Source of the DNA: Burkholderiaceae bacterium
GTDB taxonomy: Bacteria > Pseudomonadota > Gammaproteobacteria > Burkholderiales > Burkholderiaceae_D
Assembly (NCBI GenBank): GCA_004298905.1
Contig: SCTK01000011.1
Location: forward strand, 62,001 to 126,000
Reading direction: 5' to 3'
DNA: 64,000 bases
Shown: positions 58,602 to 64,000 of the stretch, piece after piece
Layout: each line of letters opens with the position of its first letter
How positions within the stretch are numbered: the stretch's first letter is position 1
Notes under the pieces: model-generated
Told to the model about the DNA's origin: nothing
Databases searched by the model: none
Seen by the model: the letters and a program-made list of their open reading frames with translations, nothing else
Made by a program: the position numbers and the translations under genes

Positions 58602-59384
58602 ATGCAACTCGCCACCTGGAACGTCAACTCGCTGAAGGTACGGCTGCCGCAAGTATTGCAGTGGCTGCAGAGCAACCCGGTCGATGTGCTGTGTCTGCAA
58701 GAACTAAAGCTGACGGATGACAAATTCCCCATCACAACTTTGGAAGCAGCGGGGTATCGTTCCTTTTTTGCGGGACAGAAAACCTATAACGGTGTGGCGA
58801 TTCTGGTGCGCGAGGGGAATGCCATCGACACCGCTTCGCTGGTCGCCAACAATCCTCTGTTTGCCGACGAACAAAAGCGCCTGCTGGCATTGACCGTCAA
58901 CGGTGTGCGCGTGATCTGCGGCTACTTTCCCAACGGGCAAGCCGTTGGTTCGGAAAAATATCAGTACAAACTGGCCTGGCTCGACGCCCTGCACAACTGG
59001 ATCGCGCTGGAAATGCAGCAGCATGCGCAACTGGCGCTGCTGGGCGATTACAACATTGCACCGGAAGATCGCGATGTGCACGACCCGGCCGCCTGGGAAG
59101 GCATGGTGCATGTCTCGCCGCCGGAGCGCGAACGTTTTTTCAAGCTGGCGCAACTCGGTCTGGTCGATGTGTTCCGCCAATTCGAGCAGCCGGAGAAAAG
59201 TTATTCCTGGTGGGACTACCGCATGATGGGCTTTCGCCGCAATCATGGCCTGCGCATCGATCTGATTCTGCTCACGCCACCGCTGGCGCAACGCTGCACC
59301 GCCTGCACCGTCGACAAAACGCCGCGCGCATGGGAACAGCCTTCGGATCATGCGCCGGTCGTGGCCACCCTCAATCTGCTGTAA
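58602..59384 (+). CDS. xth: Exodeoxyribonuclease III
   Basis: A 260-residue AP endonuclease/3'-5' exonuclease of the base-excision repair pathway. Catalytic parts are visible: WNVNSLKVRLPQV (Asn), LCLQELKLTDDKFP (metal Glu), LGDYNIAPEDRDV (Asp, Asn), RIDLILLTPPLA (Asp) and SDHAPVVATL (Asp-His). The LGDYN loop replaces the more usual GDFN. Length is normal. A 116-base gap with no visible feature precedes the next gene. Confidence 0.95.
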   Translation: MQLATWNVNSLKVRLPQVLQWLQSNPVDVLCLQELKLTDDKFPITTLEAAGYRSFFAGQKTYNGVAILVREGNAIDTASLVANNPLFADEQKRLLALTVNGVRVICGYFPNGQAVGSEKYQYKLAWLDALHNWIALEMQQHAQLALLGDYNIAPEDRDVHDPAAWEGMVHVSPPERERFFKLAQLGLVDVFRQFEQPEKSYSWWDYRMMGFRRNHGLRIDLILLTPPLAQRCTACTVDKTPRAWEQPSDHAPVVATLNLL

Positions 59385-59500
59385 GCGGTGGACAGAAAAA
59401 TTGAGCTGAATAATTAAGCTAAATAAGCAGCGGTATTCGGTGTTCACCGGCAACTCTTCTCGCGGCATAATCGCGGCAACTCCATCACCACAAGCCGTCC

Positions 59501-60247
59501 GTGCACCTTCTCAAAGCCATCCTGTCCCAAGCCATTGCGCTGCTGCTTGTCATGCTGTTGAGTCAGCGCGGGATCCTGCCTTTCACGCCGCCCAAGGATC
59601 TCCTGGTACTGGCGACGCTGCAAGGCGTCACCGCAGCACTGTTAGCCACGCTGATGGGTAGCGCAGCCTGGTGGCGCCTGATTCACCTGACGTTTGCACC
59701 GATGTTAGTGATGATGTTGTCATTGCAACTGCCGAGCTGGATCTACCTGCTCGCGTTTATTGTGTTGGTGCTGGTGTTCTGGAACAGCTTGCGCGGGCAA
59801 GTGCCGTTGTTTCTGTCCAACCGTCAGACGGTTCAGTATCTGGCCGACTGGCTGCGCAGGGACGCGCCGCTGAAAGTGCTCGACCTCGGCAGCGGCACCG
59901 GCAGTTTCTCACGCACGCTGGCGCAACTGCGCCCGGACTGGCACATCGTCGGCATCGAAGACGCGCCCGCGCCCTACTGGCTGTCGCGCCAACTGGGGCG
60001 GCACTGCAAAAATCTCGATTTACAGAATGGCGATTTCTGGCAACACGATCTGCGCCCCTACGATGTGGTCTACGCTTTCCTCTCCCCCGTGCCCATGCCC
60101 GCGCTGTGGGGCAAGGCGTGCAGCGAAATGCGCAGCGGCACGCTGCTGGTCAGCAACAGCTTCCCCATCCCCGCCGAACGAGCAGAAACCATTCTGGAGG
60201 TGGGTGACCGGCGCAATACCCAGCTTTATTGTTACCTGATTCCATAG
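59501..60247 (+). CDS. Membrane-anchored class I SAM-dependent methyltransferase
   Basis: A 248-residue protein. The first 105 residues contain three to four membrane helices (ILSQAIALLLVMLLSQRGIL, LVLATLQGVTAALLATLMG, LTFAPMLVMMLSLQLPSWIY). A methyltransferase domain follows with motif I VLDLGSGTGSFSRTLAQL, and VVYAFLSPVPMPALW in the motif IV position. The target may be a membrane or quinone-like substrate, but nothing shows which. The start is a GTG at 59501. It is upstream of the biotin operon with a 167-base gap. Confidence 0.82.
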   Translation: MHLLKAILSQAIALLLVMLLSQRGILPFTPPKDLLVLATLQGVTAALLATLMGSAAWWRLIHLTFAPMLVMMLSLQLPSWIYLLAFIVLVLVFWNSLRGQVPLFLSNRQTVQYLADWLRRDAPLKVLDLGSGTGSFSRTLAQLRPDWHIVGIEDAPAPYWLSRQLGRHCKNLDLQNGDFWQHDLRPYDVVYAFLSPVPMPALWGKACSEMRSGTLLVSNSFPIPAERAETILEVGDRRNTQLYCYLIP

Positions 60248-60414
60248 CCGAACCGATCATAATTTCTGCGCGCAAAACACCCTCATCATCTGGCTTTTCC
60301 GGTCATTCTCTTGGGGCCAAGCGGGGCCGCATTGACGCGCCCGGGAATTTCTGAAAACTGGACAAACCTCATAAAATTCAATCACTTGAAACCACTACAG
60401 TGCCGCCTTCATTC

Positions 60415-61542
60415 ATGGCCGACCTTCTGCAAGCCTACCGCCAAGCCTGTGCACAGCGTGCCCGTCAGGATCGCTTGCGCCGTTTGCCGGGGCGCGATGC
60501 TGGGTTACGCGCGGATTTTTCCCACAACGATTACCTCAGTCTAAGCCAGCACCCGCAGGTGATACACGCCGCGCAAGAAGCCGCCGCGCGCTGGGGTGCA
60601 GGCGCCACCGGATCGCGTCTGCTGTCGGGCGACTATGGCTTGCTGGCCGATTTTGAAACCGAGATCGCGCGCAGCAAGGGCAGCGAAGCTGCGCTGATTT
60701 ACGTCTCCGGTTATCAAGCCAATGCCACCGCGCTGTCGGCCCTTCTTGACGCCAAGATACTCGGCGCGGCACCGCAAGTCTTTGCCGACCGCCTCAACCA
60801 CGCCAGCCTGCATCACGCCTGCCAGCTCGCCGGCGTGCGGCAGCAACGCTACCGTCATTGCGATCTGGACCATCTGGAAACCTTGCTGCTACAGAGCGAT
60901 GCCAACGCGCCGAAATTCATTGTCAGCGAAACCGTGTTCGGTATGGATGGCGACCGCGTTGATGTCACCGCCCTCGCCGCGCTGGCGCAGCGCTACGATG
61001 CCCTGCTGTATCTGGACGATGCGCACGCCACCGGCATCTTCGGCCCGCAGGGTTACGGCCTCGGCAACGCGCATCCCAACACGGTGGTGATGGGCACGTT
61101 CAGCAAAGCCATTGGCGCATCGGGCGCGTATCTGGCCTGCAGCCAGACGATTGCCGACTATCTCGTCAACCACAGCACCGGTTTCATCTACTCCACCACA
61201 CCCGCACCCGCCGCCATCGCCGCCGCGCGTGCCGCCTGGCAGCTGCTGCCGACGCTCAACGAAACGCGCGCGCAATTGCTGCGCACCGCTGCTGACGTGC
61301 GCGCACGTTTGCAGGCCGCAGGCTACGACACCGGCGCGTCGGATACGCACATCCTGCCGGTCATTCTCGGTGACGACGGGAAAACGCTGGCCCTGCGCGA
61401 CGCCCTGCTCGCGCGCGGCATCAAAGTCTCTGCGATTCGCCCGCCCACCGTGCCGCCGAATGGCGCGCGCCTGCGCATTGCGCTGGCGGCCTCGCACACG
61501 CAAGCGCAGATCGATGCGCTGCTGGAAGGATTCGGCGCATGA
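60415..61542 (+). CDS. bioF: 8-amino-7-oxononanoate synthase
   Basis: A 375-residue PLP enzyme that condenses pimeloyl-ACP with alanine in biotin synthesis. The substrate motif is DFSHNDYLSLSQHPQV; GAGATGSRLLSGDYGLLADFE and the PLP Lys in GTFSKAIGASGAY identify it. The ATG at 60415 was preferred to a GTG at 60400. Its stop overlaps the next gene start (ATGA). First gene of the bio operon here; no clear BirA operator is visible upstream. Confidence 0.95.
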   Translation: MADLLQAYRQACAQRARQDRLRRLPGRDAGLRADFSHNDYLSLSQHPQVIHAAQEAAARWGAGATGSRLLSGDYGLLADFETEIARSKGSEAALIYVSGYQANATALSALLDAKILGAAPQVFADRLNHASLHHACQLAGVRQQRYRHCDLDHLETLLLQSDANAPKFIVSETVFGMDGDRVDVTALAALAQRYDALLYLDDAHATGIFGPQGYGLGNAHPNTVVMGTFSKAIGASGAYLACSQTIADYLVNHSTGFIYSTTPAPAAIAAARAAWQLLPTLNETRAQLLRTAADVRARLQAAGYDTGASDTHILPVILGDDGKTLALRDALLARGIKVSAIRPPTVPPNGARLRIALAASHTQAQIDALLEGFGA

Positions 61543-62210
61543 GCACACCCGCATCACTCGGTTTTGTCTTCTGCGCCGGTTGGGCCCTACCGCGCGATTT
61601 TCTGGCACCGCTGCAAGCTGCGCTGGCCGAGCATTTTCCCGCTGCGCCCATGCGCACTATCGACCTGAATTATTTCAAGGCAGCGCCCTTGCTTGCCACT
61701 GCGCCGGCACAACACTGGATCGGCATCGGCCATTCCTGGGGCTTCGTGCAATTACTGCGCAGCGCCCAGCCTTGGCGCGGTCTGGTCAGCATCAATGGCT
61801 TTACGCACTTTTGCGCCACGCCACAGGCACCGGGCGTCGCACGTGAAATGTTCCAGCAATTGCAGGACGGCATGGTCCACGACCCCGCCGCGACCGTGCG
61901 GCGTTTTTACCGCCTCTGCGGTTTGCCATCGACGCTGCGCCCGGCAGAGGATCTACCTTTCGCAGCCTTGCAACGCGAGTTGACCGAGCTGGGGCAATGC
62001 GATGAAGTCTGTCCCAATACGCTGCTCGCACTGGCAGCGGAAAACGATGCCGTGGTGCCAGCTGCACTGACACGCTATTGCTTCGACGGTCATCCGCAAC
62101 ACTGGCACCCGGACGCCGGGCATGCGCTGGGCTGGCACGCGCCGCAATGGTGTGCGGAAAAAATTGCTGCCTGGGTGAACAGCCTGCCGCCGCAGGAGCA
62201 TGCGACATGA
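61539..62210 (+). CDS. Alpha/beta hydrolase in the biotin operon, probable pimeloyl-ACP methyl ester esterase (BioH/BioG role)
   Basis: A 223-residue alpha/beta hydrolase. The nucleophile elbow is GHSWG (GIGHSWGFVQLL), the acid is probably the Asp in ENDAVVP, and the His is in DAGHALG. The N-terminal FCAGWALPRDFL resembles the oxyanion region of BioH/BioG. Its place between bioF and bioC, with ATGA overlaps on both sides, points to the step that removes the methyl ester from pimeloyl-ACP methyl ester after BioC. I cannot tell which esterase family (BioH, BioG or another) without a search. Confidence 0.75.
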   Translation: MSTPASLGFVFCAGWALPRDFLAPLQAALAEHFPAAPMRTIDLNYFKAAPLLATAPAQHWIGIGHSWGFVQLLRSAQPWRGLVSINGFTHFCATPQAPGVAREMFQQLQDGMVHDPAATVRRFYRLCGLPSTLRPAEDLPFAALQRELTELGQCDEVCPNTLLALAAENDAVVPAALTRYCFDGHPQHWHPDAGHALGWHAPQWCAEKIAAWVNSLPPQEHAT

Positions 62211-62950
62211 AGCAACCCGCCTCCATCGCCCAGCGCTTCGACGATGCCGCGCTCACCTACGATCAAGCGGCCATCGTACAACTGCGCGTCGCGGAAAAAC
62301 TCTTTGCCTTGCTGCAAGAACTGCCGCCGCCGCAACACATCATCGAAGTCGGTTGCGGCACCGGTTTCCTCACACAATCGCTGTGCAAACAATTTCCGGA
62401 TGTGCCGCTGCTCGCGCTCGACATCGCACCGACCATGATCGCGCTGTGTCAAAACCGTTTGCAGAAATATCCCAACCTCCATTGCAAGGTCGAAGATGCG
62501 CAGACCCTGCAACTGCCCAGCGCGGTCGATTGGCTGGTCAGCAGCCTGAGCCTGCAATGGTTCGACCAGTGGCCGGACTGCCTGCAACGCTGGGCGCAAC
62601 AGGCGCGCACCATTGCCTTCAGCGTGCCACTGGAAGGCAGTTTCAGCCAGTGGCGCGACGCCCATCAACGCACCGGCCAGCGCGACGGGCTGCACCCATT
62701 GCCGGATGAAGCCACGCTGCAAAAATGCTGTGCCAGCCTCGGCACCTTTCGTCATTTTTCCATCGCGACCGAAACCCTGCATCACCTGAATGCGCTCGAT
62801 TTCGCCCGCACCCTGCGCGCCATCGGCGCCAGCCAGCCGCACCGCCAACACAGCCCCGCCTCGCTGCGCCGCATCCTGCGCGCCCTGCCCAATGGCGTCG
62901 ATGCCGAATACCGCATCGCCTACGTCATCGTGGAAACGGGGGCGGCATGA
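62207..62950 (+). CDS. bioC: Malonyl-ACP O-methyltransferase BioC
   Basis: A 247-residue SAM methyltransferase that caps malonyl-ACP so fatty acid synthesis can build pimeloyl-ACP. It starts MKQPASIAQRFDDAALTYDQAA, the BioC-typical opening (RFDxAAxTYD); the first SAM motif is IIEVGCGTGFLTQSL, and LVSSLSLQWFDQWPDCL is a second BioC mark. The ATG at 62207 overlaps the esterase stop; the stop overlaps bioD (ATGA). Confidence 0.93.
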   Translation: MKQPASIAQRFDDAALTYDQAAIVQLRVAEKLFALLQELPPPQHIIEVGCGTGFLTQSLCKQFPDVPLLALDIAPTMIALCQNRLQKYPNLHCKVEDAQTLQLPSAVDWLVSSLSLQWFDQWPDCLQRWAQQARTIAFSVPLEGSFSQWRDAHQRTGQRDGLHPLPDEATLQKCCASLGTFRHFSIATETLHHLNALDFARTLRAIGASQPHRQHSPASLRRILRALPNGVDAEYRIAYVIVETGAA

Positions 62951-63555
62951 ACATCTTCGTCACCGGCACCGATACCGATGTGGGCAAGACCCTCGTGTGC
63001 AGCTGGCTGTGCCTGCATACGCAAGCCGATTACTGGAAACCGATTCAGTGCGGTACCACGCCCGCCACCGACAGCGACACGGTGGCGCAACTGAGCGGTG
63101 TCAAGACCTGGCCCGAAACGTATCGCTTACAACTGGCGGCCTCGCCGCATCTCGCGGCTGCACAAGAAGACGTGACGATCAGCACCGCCGACTGCCGACT
63201 GCCGACTGCCGACCGCCTCATCATCGAAGGCGCGGGCGGCGTGCTGGTGCCATTGAATGAACGCGAAACCGTGCTCGATCTGATCGCCCACCTGGAAGCG
63301 CCGGTGCTGCTGGTTGCGCGCTCCACGCTGGGTACCATCAATCACACCTGTCTCTCGCTGCACGCCTTGCGTGCGCGCAACATTCCCATCCTCGGCGTCA
63401 TCATGTGCGGCCCGCAGCATGCCGATAACAAGGCAGCCATCGAACACTATGGCCAGACCAAGGTGCTGGCTGAATTCCACCTGCTAAATGAAGTCACCCG
63501 CGCGGCCTTGCAAAGCATTCCCCTGCCGAAAACCTTGCGGCAGCTACTGTCATGA
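62947..63555 (+). CDS. bioD: Dethiobiotin synthetase
   Basis: A 202-residue ATP-dependent carboxylase that closes the ureido ring of dethiobiotin. The P-loop is TGTDTDVGKT at residues 6-15, followed by KPIQCGT and EGAGGVLVPL. Between them codons 80-90 contain nearly four tandem copies of the heptamer GCCGACT (63187-63213), read as TADCRLPTAD. The region is a loop before EGAGG, and length is a little under E. coli BioD (225). Overlaps bioC and bioA by ATGA. Confidence 0.95.
   Translation: MNIFVTGTDTDVGKTLVCSWLCLHTQADYWKPIQCGTTPATDSDTVAQLSGVKTWPETYRLQLAASPHLAAAQEDVTISTADCRLPTADRLIIEGAGGVLVPLNERETVLDLIAHLEAPVLLVARSTLGTINHTCLSLHALRARNIPILGVIMCGPQHADNKAAIEHYGQTKVLAEFHLLNEVTRAALQSIPLPKTLRQLLS
63187..63213 (+). 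repeat. Tandem heptamer GCCGACT (about 3.9 copies) inside bioD
   Basis: Three perfect copies (63187-63207) plus GCCGAC. A unit length of 7 is not a multiple of 3, so gain or loss of one copy would shift the bioD frame. Confidence 0.9.
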
Positions 63556-64000
63556 ATCCTGTCAAGAGCGTCGCCGAACTCGATCACGCCCACGTCTGGC
63601 ACCCCTTCACGCAAGCGCACACCGCGCCTGCGCCGCTGCCCATCGTGCGCGGCGCGGGGGCGTATCTCTACGATGAACAGGGCAAGGCGTATTGCGATCT
63701 GATTTCGAGCTGGTGGGTGAATCTGCACGGCCATGCCCATCCAGCGATTGCCGAAGCGATCGCAGCACAAGCACGCACGCTGGAGCATGTACTGTTCGCC
63801 GGTTTCACCCATGCGCCTGCTGCCGAACTGGCGCAGGCATTGACGGCCGCGCTGCCCGCCCCGTTGGAGCGTGTGTTCTTCTCGGACAATGGTTCGACCG
63901 CCACCGAGATCGCATTGAAGATGAGTTATCAGTATTGGTACAACCGCAGCGAGAAGCAGCGCACGCTGTTCCTCGCCTTCGACGGCGCGTATCACGGCGA
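63552..64000 (+). CDS. bioA: Adenosylmethionine-8-amino-7-oxononanoate aminotransferase (N-terminal part; runs off the window)
   Basis: The first 149 codons of BioA, starting at an ATG that overlaps the bioD stop. Recognisable parts: HVWHPFTQAHTAP, the DAPA-specific SSWWVNLHGHAHP (Trp pair), and FFSDNGSTATEIALKMSYQY before the cofactor domain. BioA transfers the amino group of SAM to KAPA, using PLP. The PLP lysine is beyond the window end. Confident by motif and operon position. Confidence 0.95.
   Translation, partial: MNPVKSVAELDHAHVWHPFTQAHTAPAPLPIVRGAGAYLYDEQGKAYCDLISSWWVNLHGHAHPAIAEAIAAQARTLEHVLFAGFTHAPAAELAQALTAALPAPLERVFFSDNGSTATEIALKMSYQYWYNRSEKQRTLFLAFDGAYHG

Noticed and set aside
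60250-60414. A BirA operator upstream of bioF
   Set aside because: No TTGTAAACC-type inverted sequence is present; only a loose TTGAAACC half-match.
63187-63213. Tandem heptamers as a possible CRISPR or attachment site
   Set aside because: Units are 7 bases without spacers and lie in the coding frame of bioD.

Overview
The window is a chromosomal segment of a betaproteobacterium, most likely of the order Burkholderiales. The evidence is gene order: rlmN-pilW-rodZ-ispG-hisS-yfgM-bamB, surE-pcm-nlpD-rpoS, and aceE-aceF-lpdA with a lipoyl domain on E3. A phasin points to polyhydroxyalkanoate storage. A beta-proteobacterial proteasome homologue (BPH) supports the class. I cannot name the genus.

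Layout. 1-7077 (minus): outer-membrane assembly, tRNA and isoprenoid synthesis, cell shape, pilus and rRNA methylation genes (bamB partial, yfgM, hisS, ispG, rodZ, pilW, rlmN, ndk). 7290-8006: a BI-1 family membrane protein, with a two-way terminator against rlmD. 8053-13636 (minus): rlmD, a PolB-type exonuclease, rpoS, nlpD, pcm, surE. 13763-17046 (plus): an efflux system of HlyD-like lipoprotein, ABC ATPase and ABC-2 permease. 17134-18950: a foreign island made of integron cassettes. It holds two attC sites and three cassette genes, has no integrase, and lies between 27-bp imperfect inverted repeats. 19101-28780 (minus): an Ala/Thr-rich orphan, then truB-rbfA-infB-nusA-rimP, then rluB-scpB, followed by initiator tRNA-fMet. 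29099-32995 (plus): NUDIX hydrolase, aat, bpt, pyrD, IclR regulator. 32974-33954 (minus): pbpG. 34431-34991: phasin, with a clear promoter and palindromic operators. 35048-39360 (minus): a tightly packed operon of unclear joint role (beta-propeller, secreted deacetylase-like protein, fatty acid hydroxylase, EI24 protein, MoCF-biosynthesis-domain protein), with hrpA upstream. 43273-46069 (plus): argA, yggX, an AT-rich orphan, a DUF421 protein. 46070-46624: a non-coding region full of palindromic repeats. 46625-54685 (minus): phoU, rpiA and the pyruvate dehydrogenase cluster aceE-aceF-BPH-lpdA. 54945-60247 (plus): folD, oligopeptidase A, a DUF4124-glutaredoxin protein, an exodeoxyribonuclease III homologue, a membrane-anchored methyltransferase. 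60415-64000 (plus): the biotin operon bioF-esterase-bioC-bioD-bioA, every junction an ATGA overlap, with bioA cut by the window end.

Most of the window is conserved housekeeping DNA. The unusual content is: (1) the integrase-less cassette array between inverted repeats, including a secreted ClpP-fold protein; (2) the proteasome-like BPH gene inside the pyruvate dehydrogenase cluster; (3) GC-rich palindromic repeats placed between co-directional genes of several operons; (4) a dispersed repeat that is translated as part of a signal peptide; (5) possible slippage repeats in bioD and possible autoregulatory operators at the phasin gene.

All calls come from reading the sequence and supplied translations. 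No database search was possible. Start codons were chosen by ribosome-binding site, overlap with the upstream gene and family length, so several are shorter than the longest open frame.
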